This document shows positions 19,298-29,118 of a stretch of DNA of 64,000 nt, one piece after another; the first letter of the stretch is position 1, and the number at the start of each line of letters is the position of its first letter. The stretch is from positions 1 to 64,000 of the forward strand of contig JAEUVS010000092.1 in NCBI GenBank assembly GCA_016786745.1. The letters run 5' to 3'. Position numbers and translations under genes: made by a program. This DNA comes from Chitinophagaceae bacterium (GTDB lineage: Bacteria; Bacteroidota; Bacteroidia; Chitinophagales; Chitinophagaceae). Below the pieces are notes generated by a model. That model was not told the DNA's origin and searched no databases. It saw nothing but the letters and a program-made list of their open reading frames with translations.

Positions 19298-19302
19298 ATC
19301 TT

Positions 19303-20487
19303 TCATAGTCTCTTCAATAACTCCATACAGGCCCTGCTATTATGATACGGGCATTTCCAGATCCCAACTTTATCCTCTCCTTTCATAGGTGTACCGCCAG
19401 GTAATACTCCCCAATACCATTCTCCTGAAGGATTGAGGAGATAGGAGCAAATAAATTTCCACGTGTTTATACACGCGTCGAGGTAACGCGTATCGCTGGT
19501 TACCTGCCATGCATTAAAAAAGCCGACAAGCGCCTCCGCCTGCGGCCACCAGTGCTTTTCGTGAACCATTGCGTTTTTTGCCAAATCAAATTCATACCAC
19601 AAACCACCATCACTATCCAATCCTCTCATCGCCGCATCTGCAAGACTAATCCCTTTTTTCCTGAACGTGTGTACTAACTTTTGATCATTAATTATTTCAG
19701 CGCAGGCCTGTAACAACCACGACGCCTCTATATCATGTCCATACGATATAACATCGGGTTTGTGGTTCCAGTATGGATCGAAAAACAACCGTAAATGCCC
19801 CGAGTGCGGATCGATGATCCTAGAAACGAAAATACTCAGCAGCTCGACGATAACCTCTTTTAATTGTTCATCGGGCCATATGCTAAACAGATTGCAAAAC
19901 GCTTCGAGTACATGAAGATTTGTATTAGTTGTTTTCTTTTCATTGGCATCTTTTGCACTTAAACGCTGGTCACCCAACTCCTGCCACTCTCTTGTGAATG
20001 CTTCAAAAAATCCGCTCCGCTCCGAATCATGACTATGCCGCATCAACGTTTTATAAAGATTAATCGCATGCTCTTTTGCCGCGTTATTTTGTGAGCACCT
20101 GTAATATTCACTCAGCGCGTAGATTGCAAAAGCGCTTGCATAGATTTGCTTTTTTGTTTCGAGTGGTTCGCCGCCAACATTTACCGTCCAGTATACGCCG
20201 CCATAATCGTTATCTATAAAATATTTTATGATGTAGTCATAAGCGCGTGTTGCAATATCGGCGTACAGTGGATTTTTGGTGAGATGGCCCGCTGCCGAAA
20301 ACGACCATAGTATTCTCGCGTTTAACACGGAACCCTTCGGCGCCCGGGAATAAACTTTGTTATCCTCATCTATGCGCCCGAAAAAACCGCCATTCCTGCT
20401 GTCGATTGAACAGGTGATCCAGAAGTTGAGAATTTTACCAAGTTCTGTTTCAACTTCATGTTGCAGTTGTGTAAGCGGTTCCTGCAT
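19303..20487 (-). CDS. Cytoplasmic AGE-family epimerase, probable mannobiose/cellobiose 2-epimerase
   Basis: The protein has 394 residues and no signal peptide. It has the (alpha/alpha)6-barrel pattern of the N-acylglucosamine 2-epimerase family. Likely catalytic histidines are H192 (NTNLHVLEA), H251 ([12 protein letters not shown]) and H382 (CPYHNSR), matching the cellobiose 2-epimerase arrangement. [11 protein letters not shown] is the conserved substrate-groove helix. It would turn mannobiose into mannosylglucose for the GH130 enzyme. Its start overlaps the end of the GH130 gene by 32 bases, a sign of coupled translation. The order symporter, GH130, epimerase matches the known Bacteroides mannan operon content. 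Cellobiose could be an alternative substrate. Confidence 0.88.
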   Translation of the reverse strand: MQEPLTQLQHEVETELGKILNFWITCSIDSRNGGFFGRIDEDNKVYSRAPKGSVLNARILWSFSAAGHLTKNPLYADIATRAYDYIIKYFIDNDYGGVYWTVNVGGEPLETKKQIYASAFAIYALSEYYRCSQNNAAKEHAINLYKTLMRHSHDSERSGFFEAFTREWQELGDQRLSAKDANEKKTTNTNLHVLEAFCNLFSIWPDEQLKEVIVELLSIFVSRIIDPHSGHLRLFFDPYWNHKPDVISYGHDIEASWLLQACAEIINDQKLVHTFRKKGISLADAAMRGLDSDGGLWYEFDLAKNAMVHEKHWWPQAEALVGFFNAWQVTSDTRYLDACINTWKFICSYLLNPSGEWYWGVLPGGTPMKGEDKVGIWKCPYHNSRACMELLKRL

Positions 20488-21646
20488 TTCTCTTAATAAT
20501 TTCCCTGATTCTGTTTACTGAATTTGCCGAACGCATACCATCGGGCGAGGTATTTTTCACGTAGTCAACAAGCAGTTCAATGTGCGACACCGCCACATGT
20601 AAGCGTGTGTCGGACGAAGCATAGTAGATATAAACGGTGTCGTCATCGTCGCGAATCCATCCATTGCAGAAAAGAACATTTGACACGTCACCTACCCGTT
20701 CTTCTCCAACCGGCGCCATAAAATAGCCTGCCGGTTTGTAAATCACCTTTGTTACGTCGGTGAGGCTCGTCATAAAGAGGTACAGCACATAACGCAATCC
20801 TGCCGCGGTGTTTCGTACGCCATGCGCGAGATGCAGCCATCCTTCCGACGTTTTGATAGGAGCAGGACCAAGCCCGTTCTTCGACTCATACACGGTATGA
20901 TATTTCTTTTCATCTATCACGATTTCCTTTTCAATCACAGCATGTTCGATTGAGGGCGCCAAACCGAACCCGATGCCGCCCCCTGTACCCGCCTCAATAA
21001 AATTATCCTGCGGGCGCGTATAAAAAGCATACTGTCCATTTACAAATTCGGGATGCAGCACCACGTTGCGTTGCTGCGGCGAAGGTGTTTTCAGGTCACT
21101 CAGTCTTTCCCAGTGTAAAAGGTCGTGGGTGCGGGCTATGCCGCATTGCGCAACAGCTGCCGATTCGTTACCTTCTCTTGCATTCGTGTCTTTTCTTTCG
21201 GTGCAGAATATCCCGTAAATCCACCCGTCTTCATGTTCCACCACTCTCATATCGTATATGTTCACATCGGGGTCGTCTGTTTCAGGCATTGCCAAAGGTT
21301 CTTTCCAGAATCTGAAATGATCGATGCCATTCGGACTTTCTGCCACTGCGAAAAACGATTTTCTATCGTACCCTTCCACTCTCGCGATAAGCAAATATTT
21401 TCCATTCAACCTGATTGCGCCTGCGTTGAAAACGGCATTGATTCCAAAACGTTCCAGCAAATGCGGATTCGTGGCGGGGTCGAAATCGAAACGCCATTCG
21501 AGGGGAGTGTGTTCTGCGGTTAGCACGGGATATTTATATCTCGAGAAAAGACCATTTCCGTTCTCTTCCGCAGTGTTTTTTCTCGTGATGAGGTTTTCGT
21601 ATCTCACCCGCAAAGCCTTTAAACGCGAATTGAAATCTTTTTTCAT
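20456..21646 (-). CDS. GH130 glycoside phosphorylase, probable 4-O-beta-mannosylglucose phosphorylase
   Basis: The protein has 396 residues, cytoplasmic, with the five-bladed propeller pattern of GH130. The proposed proton donor is D132 in NIYDMR. In the Bacteroides fragilis mannosylglucose phosphorylase the donor is D131, so numbering and context agree. Other family residues are [31 protein letters not shown] and [13 protein letters not shown]. It would split mannosylglucose with phosphate into mannose-1-phosphate and glucose. The start lies 5 bp after the symporter stop and its end overlaps the epimerase start. The GH130_1 subfamily is inferred from the DMR motif and the epimerase partner. 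Confidence 0.88.
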   Translation of the reverse strand: MKKDFNSRLKALRVRYENLITRKNTAEENGNGLFSRYKYPVLTAEHTPLEWRFDFDPATNPHLLERFGINAVFNAGAIRLNGKYLLIARVEGYDRKSFFAVAESPNGIDHFRFWKEPLAMPETDDPDVNIYDMRVVEHEDGWIYGIFCTERKDTNAREGNESAAVAQCGIARTHDLLHWERLSDLKTPSPQQRNVVLHPEFVNGQYAFYTRPQDNFIEAGTGGGIGFGLAPSIEHAVIEKEIVIDEKKYHTVYESKNGLGPAPIKTSEGWLHLAHGVRNTAAGLRYVLYLFMTSLTDVTKVIYKPAGYFMAPVGEERVGDVSNVLFCNGWIRDDDDTVYIYYASSDTRLHVAVSHIELLVDYVKNTSPDGMRSANSVNRIREIIKRNAGTAYTTAT

Positions 21647-21651
21647 GCGTG

Positions 21652-23475
21652 TTAATTTTCAAGTTTGTTCCACCAGGTACGTTTTAAAATAACCACTGAA
21701 ACAGCAAGTACCAGTACTGTTACCAGAAGCGGTAGTTTCATCCAGAGAACGATATACAGCGGCAGAATCGTTAAAGATGTCTGCGCAATTATTCCCATCA
21801 CGATGTTGAACATGTCGAGACCAAATCTGCGGTTAGGGATAAACGTTGGGTCCTCTGCCGTTACCTGGTTATGTACAGGTTTCCAGAAACCCCATGGCCG
21901 CACGGTTTTATAGAAATTCTTAAGTACCGCCATATCTGTCGGCGGTGCAGCGTAGGTGCCGATTATTGAACCGGCAACAGATATCAGGAACAACCAGGGC
22001 CATTTATATAATAATAGTCCCGTAAAGATTTGCGGAAATACCAGCGCCGCGGCGATACCGGCCATCATCCCCCAAAAAAATCCGTTTGCGTTGAAGCGCC
22101 ACCAGTACCATTTAAACATGTTGGCGGCGATGTACCCTCCATAAAGGGCGCCCACAATCCATTGCAGGACAGAGTTCACATCTTTCGCAAAGAACCCGAG
22201 AACAATTCCAAACGTAACAATGAAAATACCAGCGAGGTAATTCATCCATATAGTGCGTTTGGTTGACGCTCTAGGGTTGATATATTTCAGGTAAATGTCA
22301 TTGACAATGTATGCCTGCGCCGCATTCAGTGTGCCGGAGAAAGTGCCCATAAACGCGCCTAACAAACCAGTTAGCACGAGACCGAGTATCCCGGTGGGAA
22401 GAAAATTGTTCACCACGGCCGGGAGTACCCTTTCGAAATCGGTGCCGGTTGGAGATGAAATATCCATCTGTTTGAAATAAAGGAGACCGAGCACTGTAAT
22501 GCCAATTATGAGACTATACCTGATTGGCAAAAGCACAATTGAAACAAAACCCGTCATTTTTGATGCTTCTTTTGGAGAACGCGTTGAAAGGATTTTCTGC
22601 ATATCGTAATTCGGTGCAGGACCGGCAAGGCTCGCAAAAATCCCCTTGAAGAGCATCATCATAAAAAAGATCGTGAACAGGCCGAAACCATCATCTTCTA
22701 TCTTTTTGTTTGCTTCAGGTATAATGTTCGACCAGTCGAGGTCGAGTGTCCATCCAAAAAACGGGGTTGCCCAACCGTCGGGAACATTGAGTGTTTTATC
22801 CTGCAGGTGTATCATCGCGATCGCGCCAATGGAGATGCAGGCCACCGTCATAATCACATACTTGATTACATCGCCCAGTACAATACTATGCATACCGCCA
22901 AGTATTGAATAAAACATCGCGAAGAGGGTGAAGACTATGCCATATACATGTGGTACGAATTCAGGATCGACAGTAAAAGGGATGTAAGGCTGGACAAGAT
23001 TCCAGGGAACGAAAATTTCGATAAACTTGCCGAGGCCAATGAAGCCATATGCTAAAAAACCCAGGCACCCAATCAGCGCAAATGCCACCACAACGTTATG
23101 TGATGCTTTTACGCCGGTGCCCGACAGCCCGAAACGGGTTGCCAACCATTCAGCGCCGGTGCTCGCATTCGAACGGCGAAGCCATTTGGCGAGAAACATC
23201 ATGTTGAACACCTGGTTAAATACAGGCCACAGCCAGGGTATCCAGATGCTTTTTAATCCATAAACAAAACAGAGCGCTATCATCCACATGGTGCCGCTGA
23301 TATCGAACATATCAGAAGCATCGCTCAGACCCAACATATACCACGGTAGCTTTTTGCCACCTAGCAGATAGCTTTCTTTGTTTACCCTCGCCTTTTTTCT
23401 CAGGAACCAGCCGATCATTACCATCAGGAGCAGGTAGGAAACGATAATAAGAGCGTCCGGTAATCGTAAGTTCAA
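21652..23475 (-). CDS. Sodium:solute symporter of the mannan operon (TTG start)
   Basis: The protein has 607 residues with about 13-15 membrane helices and belongs to the SSS family. Family residues include [17 protein letters not shown] in the first intracellular loop, [13 protein letters not shown] and [26 protein letters not shown]. It is the first gene of the operon with GH130 and epimerase, so it should carry a disaccharide such as mannobiose across the inner membrane with sodium. The start codon is TTG at 23475. No ATG or GTG exists between it and the upstream in-frame stop, and the next ATG is inside the first helix. The C-terminal extension beyond a 13-helix core contains two more helices. 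Confidence 0.88.
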   Translation of the reverse strand: MNLRLPDALIIVSYLLLMVMIGWFLRKKARVNKESYLLGGKKLPWYMLGLSDASDMFDISGTMWMIALCFVYGLKSIWIPWLWPVFNQVFNMMFLAKWLRRSNASTGAEWLATRFGLSGTGVKASHNVVVAFALIGCLGFLAYGFIGLGKFIEIFVPWNLVQPYIPFTVDPEFVPHVYGIVFTLFAMFYSILGGMHSIVLGDVIKYVIMTVACISIGAIAMIHLQDKTLNVPDGWATPFFGWTLDLDWSNIIPEANKKIEDDGFGLFTIFFMMMLFKGIFASLAGPAPNYDMQKILSTRSPKEASKMTGFVSIVLLPIRYSLIIGITVLGLLYFKQMDISSPTGTDFERVLPAVVNNFLPTGILGLVLTGLLGAFMGTFSGTLNAAQAYIVNDIYLKYINPRASTKRTIWMNYLAGIFIVTFGIVLGFFAKDVNSVLQWIVGALYGGYIAANMFKWYWWRFNANGFFWGMMAGIAAALVFPQIFTGLLLYKWPWLFLISVAGSIIGTYAAPPTDMAVLKNFYKTVRPWGFWKPVHNQVTAEDPTFIPNRRFGLDMFNIVMGIIAQTSLTILPLYIVLWMKLPLLVTVLVLAVSVVILKRTWWNKLEN

Positions 23476-23676
23476 GTGACAAGTGTTTAGTTAGTCTGGC
23501 GGGCCCCTGACAAATGTAGGTTCTATATGCCTTCAGGAGGTTATACTATTATGACCTTATTGTATACTTTTTTATGAGAAAATGAGGCCGCTGAGCCTTT
23601 TAATAGTAATATTCGTCTATACTTTTATTGCAATAATTTTATATTTTTAGGTAAGCAGGCTGCCAAAACTAACGAT
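23476..23676. promoter_or_regulatory. Divergent regulatory region between symporter operon and AraC gene
   Basis: These 201 bases serve both divergent genes. TTGTATACTTT at 23560-23570 is identical to an 11-mer at 8390-8400 in the susC promoter. A close relative, GTCTATACTTTT, lies at 23615-23626. The shared element may be a promoter core or an operator for the AraC-type regulator. No defined -33 element was found for either gene. Confidence 0.4.
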
Positions 23677-24561
23677 ATGCAAAAGGAACTACTGAAAGAA
23701 ATCACGCCATTAACGCAGGGCGACTGCTTTACACTTTTTTCGAGAGTAAAATCGAAATTTAATTTTCCGCTTCACTATCATGAGGAGTATGAGCTCAATC
23801 TGATCCTCGATGCGCCCGGTGCAAAGCGTGTGGTAGGCGATCACATGGCGGAGATTGAAGACTTTGAACTCGTTCTCGTCGGCTCAAACCTTCAGCATGG
23901 TTGGTTTCAGCATAAATGTACGTCGCCGAAAATAAGAGAGGTAACGATCCAGTTTCATAAAGATTTGTTTGATGAGAACCTGCTGCGAAGGAACCAGCTG
24001 AGTTTTATCAGGGGCATGTTTGAGAAATCATCCCGTGGAATTCTTTTTTCGAAGGAAACGACGAAGCAGGTAGCGGAACGATTGCTAAGCCTGAACGACA
24101 AACATGGTTTCGACTCTGTTCTCGAACTGATGTCGATACTTCACGACCTGTCGGTTTCGAGGAATATGAAGATGCTTTCAGACGCATCTTTCAATAATGT
24201 TGAGCATCATTTTTACAGCAGCAGGCGTATAGAGAAGACGATGCAATATATTAACCAGAATTTTGACAAGGTGATCACACTCGCGGAAGTGTCGAAGCTT
24301 GCGAATATGTCGGAGGCGGCCTTCAGCCGGTTCTTCAGAACAAAAACGGGTACTACTTTTATTGACAGCCTTAACGAAATCAGGTTGGGGCATGCTTCAC
24401 GATTACTCATCGATACCACGCAGTCTGTTGCGGAAATCGCTTATAACTCCGGCTTTAATAATATTTCGAATTTCAACAGGATTTTTAAAAAGAAAAAGGG
24501 GACGACTCCGAAAGAGTTTAGAGAAAGTTATCTTAGCACGGGAACCAGGATTTTTATTTAA
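23677..24561 (+). CDS. AraC-family transcriptional regulator with cupin sensor domain
   Basis: The protein has 294 residues. The N-terminal part (about 15-110) is a cupin of the AraC ligand-binding type, with metal- or sugar-binding-like histidines in FPLHYHEEYELN and HGWFQHK. The C-terminal part (about 190-290) has two helix-turn-helix motifs: LAEVSKLANMSEAAFSRFF, then SVAEIAYNSGFNNISNFNRIF with KKKKGTTPKEFR. Such regulators usually respond to a cytoplasmic sugar. It lies divergent to the symporter operon and before the exported epimerase, so it should control the inner part of the mannan locus and perhaps susCD. The ligand is not known. Confidence 0.9.
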   Translation: MQKELLKEITPLTQGDCFTLFSRVKSKFNFPLHYHEEYELNLILDAPGAKRVVGDHMAEIEDFELVLVGSNLQHGWFQHKCTSPKIREVTIQFHKDLFDENLLRRNQLSFIRGMFEKSSRGILFSKETTKQVAERLLSLNDKHGFDSVLELMSILHDLSVSRNMKMLSDASFNNVEHHFYSSRRIEKTMQYINQNFDKVITLAEVSKLANMSEAAFSRFFRTKTGTTFIDSLNEIRLGHASRLLIDTTQSVAEIAYNSGFNNISNFNRIFKKKKGTTPKEFRESYLSTGTRIFI

Positions 24562-24602
24562 AAATTCTATTTTTTGACATGGTATGTTTAAAAGTCACCT
24601 TC

Positions 24603-25931
24603 ATGAAAAAAATCAACCTGTTCTTTTTAATCCTCCTATCAGCAACTCTTTCCGCCCAACAAACCGACCGCCAGGTTATCCTCACTCAAATGAGGAAAGC
24701 GGCCAAAGAACTCCTGATTGAAAATCTTTATCCACGTAACATCGACACGGCATACGGCGGATATCTAAGCACATTTACATACGACTTCAAACCCACCGGC
24801 GACCAGGATAAAATGATCGTAACACAGGCGAGGCATATCTGGTCAACCGCAAAAGCCGCCGAATTTTTTCACGACTCTTCATACATCGCAATGGCGCGAC
24901 ACGGATTTCACTTTTTGAGAGATAAAATGTGGGACAGGGAAATGGGTGGATTTTATACCCTTGTAACCAGGAGCGGTGAACCAAAGAGCCCGATGAAAGA
25001 TGCGTATGGAAACAGCTTTGCAATTTATGGGTTGGCCGCCTACTACGCTGCTTCGAAAGATGAAGAGGCGCTTGAGCTGGCAAAAAAAGGTTTTCTATGG
25101 CTCGAAGAACACAGTCACGATCCAAACCACAAGGGATATTTTCAGCATCTTGAAAGGAACGGCACGCCGGTAGTGAGACAGGCGTCTACACCTCAGGGTT
25201 CTGATCTTGGATTTAAGGACCAGAACAGTTCCATCCACCTTCTTGAGGCGCTTACAGAATTATATAGTGTATGGAAGGATCCTCTTGTAAAGGAGCGTTT
25301 GCAGGAAATGCTTTTATTGATACGCGACACGATGGTTGGTAACAAAGGCTACCTGACATTATTTTTCTATCCCGACTGGACACCCGTTTCGAATCGCGAT
25401 TCCTCGCGCGCAATTATTCTTGAGCGCAAGAGCATCGATCATGTTTCTTTTGGCCATGATGTAGAGACAGCATTCCTGATGATGGAAGCATCCGAAGCAT
25501 TAGGAATTGAACACGACCCAAAAACGTGGGAGACGGGTAAAACGATGGTGGATCATTCGCTCGCTACCGGATGGGACAATAAAAAAGGGGGATTCTATGA
25601 CGAAGGATATTATTTTAAGGATAAGCCAGGTAAAATGACGATCATCAAAAACACTAAAAACTGGTGGGCGCAGTCGGAGGGTCTCAATACATTGATGATT
25701 TTCTCGGAAATATATCCGAAGGATAAGATGAACTATTTCGATAAGTTCAAAAAGTTATGGAACTACGCGAATACAAACCTGATAGATCATCAATACGGCG
25801 ACTGGTATGAGTATGGAATAGATGATTCACCAAAAAGTAAAACCGCTTTAAAGGGCCATATCTGGAAGGGCACTTATCACAGTTTTAGATCGCTGATGAA
25901 TTGTATCAGAAGGCTTGAAAAGAACGGTTAG
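24603..25931 (+). CDS. Exported AGE-family 2-epimerase-like protein
   Basis: The protein has 442 residues from the ATG at 24603 (MKKINLFF). A frame opening at 24579 adds eight residues and is less likely. Residues 1-19 form a clear signal peptide ending in LSAQQ, so it acts in the periplasm. The rest is an AGE barrel with the expected histidines in SSIHLLEAL, SFGHDVETAFLM and KGTYHSFRS, plus WWAQSEGLNTL. It shares only motifs with the cytoplasmic epimerase of this locus, so it is not a recent copy. It may convert oligosaccharides before uptake. Family members are normally cytoplasmic, so export is unusual. It converges with GH5 by a four-base overlap. Confidence 0.82.
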   Translation: MKKINLFFLILLSATLSAQQTDRQVILTQMRKAAKELLIENLYPRNIDTAYGGYLSTFTYDFKPTGDQDKMIVTQARHIWSTAKAAEFFHDSSYIAMARHGFHFLRDKMWDREMGGFYTLVTRSGEPKSPMKDAYGNSFAIYGLAAYYAASKDEEALELAKKGFLWLEEHSHDPNHKGYFQHLERNGTPVVRQASTPQGSDLGFKDQNSSIHLLEALTELYSVWKDPLVKERLQEMLLLIRDTMVGNKGYLTLFFYPDWTPVSNRDSSRAIILERKSIDHVSFGHDVETAFLMMEASEALGIEHDPKTWETGKTMVDHSLATGWDNKKGGFYDEGYYFKDKPGKMTIIKNTKNWWAQSEGLNTLMIFSEIYPKDKMNYFDKFKKLWNYANTNLIDHQYGDWYEYGIDDSPKSKTALKGHIWKGTYHSFRSLMNCIRRLEKNG

Positions 25932-27700
25932 TTCTGTTCGATAAATTCAAGTTGCTTCAGGTTGAACCCGCCGGTTTTCGCTTGTATTCTTATTCGTGCA
26001 TTGTTACCGATAATCAAATTGTTTAAATAAATCGACTTCCACGATTTCATGCCGCCCGTGGCAGGAAGATAAATATTTTCGGCAACGATTTTATTGTTGA
26101 CTTTAACATCAATGGACGCTCTTTTGTCTTGCGCGCTATAGTATATTCTTAATTTATATTTCTTTAATGGCCGTGCATGCACTGTATACTGCAGCCATTC
26201 GCCATCCTCTATGTCGCTAACAAAATATTGTTCGTAGTGCGAGGAATCCTTCCTGATATCTACCCCATCATTCCGGTAGGTGTTGCCCCGGTTGCCCCGT
26301 CCTGGTTGGCCTGACACATGATAGTTTGCGGTGTCGCGATCATAGTATGCTGATCCCTGTCGCCCGAGATCATAATCAACGGCCTGTATGATCGCCTGTT
26401 TGTCAATTTTATTTTCCCTGAACGGAATTGCTTCATCCGAATATACCTGCCTGAACATTGCATCAATAACGTCGGGGTGGAAAATGCAGTTCTCCAGCTT
26501 CGCGTACACAGCGGCTTCGATCATGCCGCTGTACACATCGCTTTCTTTTGGTTGTTCGCCAGTGCCATTAAAAAAATCTACCACCTGCATGAAGTTGTGG
26601 TTAGCGGGAATTTCGAGAGGATTTCCGGGTCCCATTTTTTTCGCCGGCCACCACGCCCAGCCGATGTTATGTTTTTCAAGCAACCTGATTGCTTCAGTGA
26701 ACCACACATTTGAATTTTCACCTGTTTCACCAAGCCATACGGGAATGTTGTACTTCTCGCGTGCATCGAGCATTCGCCTTATTTCTTTATCGGTATTAAA
26801 GGACCAGTATTTGTGAAAACTCAGCACCATATTATCATCCCACGGCGGCAACATGCCGTTGTAATTGTTTCCCCAACCATTGCCTTCAATGATGATGATA
26901 TGTTTTTTATCTACTTCGCGGATCGCCGCAGTGATATCTTTCAATAAACTGGTGAGCGGTTCATTCTTTTTTTCGTTGATACCATTTTTATCGTTGACAG
27001 GATCTTCAAATCCAAAATTTGGTTCATTGATCAGATCGTAAGCAGCGATATTAGGTTCGTTCGCATAGCGCCCGGCGAGTTTTTTCCAGAGAGCGATTGT
27101 TTTTCTTTTATTTTCTTCGCTTGCCCAAAGTGACGGATAAGTAGTGTCACGGTCTGAAATGTTCAGGTCATTGCCCTGTCCGCCAGGTGCTGCATGCAGG
27201 TCAAGAATAAGATACATGCCGTTTTGCCTGCACCACGACAGTAGGCTGTCGGTCATTTGAAAACCCTTATCGAGCCACGTGTTCCCGCCTTTGACAGGTT
27301 CTTTTTCTATTGGCAGAGTGTAAAGATTGTAATGCATGGGAAGCCTCACCGAATTGAATCCCCATGATTTCATGGAATCAATATCTATTTTCCTGATGTT
27401 GTTCGCTAGCCAGGTCTCATAAAATTCTTTTGTCTGTTCAGGACTCGTCAGTTCTTCCAGTCTCTTCCTGATGCGGTGTTGCTGAGCCTGGTTATGTATC
27501 CTCAGCATGTAGCCTTCCTGTACCATCCAGCCTCCGAGACCCATGCCGCGCAGCAAAACGTTTTCACCTTTTTCGTTTACAATTTTTTTGCCGTCGGTTT
27601 TGAGGAACCCTTGTGCGCGTATAGAATTTCCTGATGAAGCAAACACAAAAACAACCATACTAACTATAACCACAAAATATTTCTTCTTAATCATCTGCAT
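25928..27700 (-). CDS. Secreted GH5 endoglycanase with C-terminal carbohydrate-binding module
   Basis: The protein has 590 residues from the ATG at 27700. A frame from a GTG at 27730 also exists but overlaps the GH30 gene and adds a polar stretch before the signal peptide. Residues 1-30 are the signal peptide. The GH5 barrel has the acid/base E226 in DLINEPNF and the nucleophile E325 in WLGETGE. The C-terminal 130 residues are a beta-sandwich of CBM6/CBM35 type (EDGEWLQYTV, YKLRIYYSAQ). GH5 enzymes attack beta-1,4-mannan, glucan or beta-1,3/1,6-glucan; the subfamily cannot be fixed here. It is the last gene of the regulator, GH30, GH5 operon. Confidence 0.85.
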   Translation of the reverse strand: MQMIKKKYFVVIVSMVVFVFASSGNSIRAQGFLKTDGKKIVNEKGENVLLRGMGLGGWMVQEGYMLRIHNQAQQHRIRKRLEELTSPEQTKEFYETWLANNIRKIDIDSMKSWGFNSVRLPMHYNLYTLPIEKEPVKGGNTWLDKGFQMTDSLLSWCRQNGMYLILDLHAAPGGQGNDLNISDRDTTYPSLWASEENKRKTIALWKKLAGRYANEPNIAAYDLINEPNFGFEDPVNDKNGINEKKNEPLTSLLKDITAAIREVDKKHIIIIEGNGWGNNYNGMLPPWDDNMVLSFHKYWSFNTDKEIRRMLDAREKYNIPVWLGETGENSNVWFTEAIRLLEKHNIGWAWWPAKKMGPGNPLEIPANHNFMQVVDFFNGTGEQPKESDVYSGMIEAAVYAKLENCIFHPDVIDAMFRQVYSDEAIPFRENKIDKQAIIQAVDYDLGRQGSAYYDRDTANYHVSGQPGRGNRGNTYRNDGVDIRKDSSHYEQYFVSDIEDGEWLQYTVHARPLKKYKLRIYYSAQDKRASIDVKVNNKIVAENIYLPATGGMKSWKSIYLNNLIIGNNARIRIQAKTGGFNLKQLEFIEQN

Positions 27701-27705
27701 AATCA

Positions 27706-27728
27706 ATTTTGTCACCGATTTTGTCACC
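27706..27728. repeat. Tandem 12-bp repeat at the GH30/GH5 junction
   Basis: ATTTTGTCACC occurs at 27706-27716 and again at 27718-27728, one base apart. The second copy reaches into the GH30 stop region, so part of the possible GTG-initiated GH5 leader consists of the repeat. It is probably a small duplication and makes the GTG start less credible. Confidence 0.6.
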
Positions 27729-29118
27729 ACACATATGTCGCAACATCTCCTCCTTCCAGTTTCGTCACAGCTATCCTGTTCTTGAATTTGATATTGAAAA
27801 TTTGTTTTTGGTTCGAGTTATTCGAAACGATTAGCACATGTTTGCCTGCAGGGTTAATAAACGCGACAGTCGAAAGCGAATCTGTTTCATTAGAACCGAT
27901 ACGCACAGAACCGGGTCTCACAAATTTTGAAGCATGGGCTATAGAGTAATAAGCGATATTGCGCGAGAAGCTGTCTTTATCTATGGTAACAGCACCCTGG
28001 CACATGTCACAACCTCCCCGGTCGGTGTAAGGTTTATATTCCGGATCAGCAGCAAGGTTCCACTCAAGCACGTTCCTGCTCCAGTTTCTTGTGGCGCCGA
28101 TAATGAGCCTTTGTACGGGTGATGCAATGTTTATCCCCGGCCTGCCAGGTCTCTCCACAACCATTTGCTCCGTAAAATAAATGTGCTTGTCAGGGTATGC
28201 TTCGTGCACATCTGTCAACGCCTCAATATTGCCAGCATATAAATGAAAGCCTGAGCCATCGATGTATTTCGCCGCTTCGGGATCTTCATAAATTTTAACC
28301 GGGTAATCGGGCCTGTTGGCATTGTGATCGTACACAATGATTTTCGTTTTGATATTATTTTCTTTGAATAACGGGCCAAGATGGTTCCTTACAAACTCAG
28401 CCTGGTCAGGAGCAGTCATCAATAAACTGGGATTATTCCCGGGGTGAAGCGGCTCATTCTGAACAGTGATGGCATCAATAGTTATGCCTTCCGCTTTCAT
28501 CTGCTGAACATACTTCACAAAATATTTTGCATAAGCGCGGTAATATTCGGGAATCAACTGGCCACCCCTTGTGTCGTGGTTGGTTTTCATCCATACAGGC
28601 GGCGACCACGGCGATGCGAGAATTTTTAACGAAGGAACAATTTGTAAAATTTCTTTCATCACCGGTATTACATCTTCGCGATCCGGACCCAGGTCAAACT
28701 TTTCCATCGCGGTGTCGGTTTCCCCCGGCGGCAAATCGTTATATGAAAATATTTTTTCGTTCAGATCGGATGCGCCGATACTCAACCGGATATAACTGAT
28801 ACCAATATTATTACCATCCGTAGCAAATAATTCCTTCAGCAACGCCGCACGGGCAGTGGCACTCATTCTCACAATATGCTGAGCGCTTCCACCTGTGAGG
28901 GCAAAGCCGAATCCATCAATCGACTGGTATTTTCTGGAATCATCAACAGTAATAACCTGGCCCGAAACAGACCTTTGTCCGAATTCAAGAGGTGCCTGCT
29001 GAGTAAACAGCACGGACCGGTCGGAGCGGGTGAGCCAGTAATCTATCTTCCTGTTTTGCGCAATAGCGCTACTACCTGTGAGAAGGCACAGGTAAACCAA
29101 CACGTATAAAAATCTCAT
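27724..29118 (-). CDS. Secreted GH30 glycosidase (glucosylceramidase-like fold)
   Basis: The protein has 464 residues. Residues 1-20 are a signal peptide (SSAIAQ). The barrel and side beta-domain of GH30 are complete: IDGFGFALTGGSA near the N-terminus, acid/base E222 in TVQNEP, nucleophile E317 in YFTEQM, and the C-terminal beta-domain (about 395-464). Members cleave beta-1,6-glucan, beta-glucoside or related bonds, and the specificity is not certain. Its ATG overlaps the stop of the GlxA-type regulator by four bases (ATGA), so both are coupled. The gene may extend the locus to beta-1,6- or beta-1,3-glucans. Confidence 0.88.
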   Translation of the reverse strand: MRFLYVLVYLCLLTGSSAIAQNRKIDYWLTRSDRSVLFTQQAPLEFGQRSVSGQVITVDDSRKYQSIDGFGFALTGGSAQHIVRMSATARAALLKELFATDGNNIGISYIRLSIGASDLNEKIFSYNDLPPGETDTAMEKFDLGPDREDVIPVMKEILQIVPSLKILASPWSPPVWMKTNHDTRGGQLIPEYYRAYAKYFVKYVQQMKAEGITIDAITVQNEPLHPGNNPSLLMTAPDQAEFVRNHLGPLFKENNIKTKIIVYDHNANRPDYPVKIYEDPEAAKYIDGSGFHLYAGNIEALTDVHEAYPDKHIYFTEQMVVERPGRPGINIASPVQRLIIGATRNWSRNVLEWNLAADPEYKPYTDRGGCDMCQGAVTIDKDSFSRNIAYYSIAHASKFVRPGSVRIGSNETDSLSTVAFINPAGKHVLIVSNNSNQKQIFNIKFKNRIAVTKLEGGDVATYVW

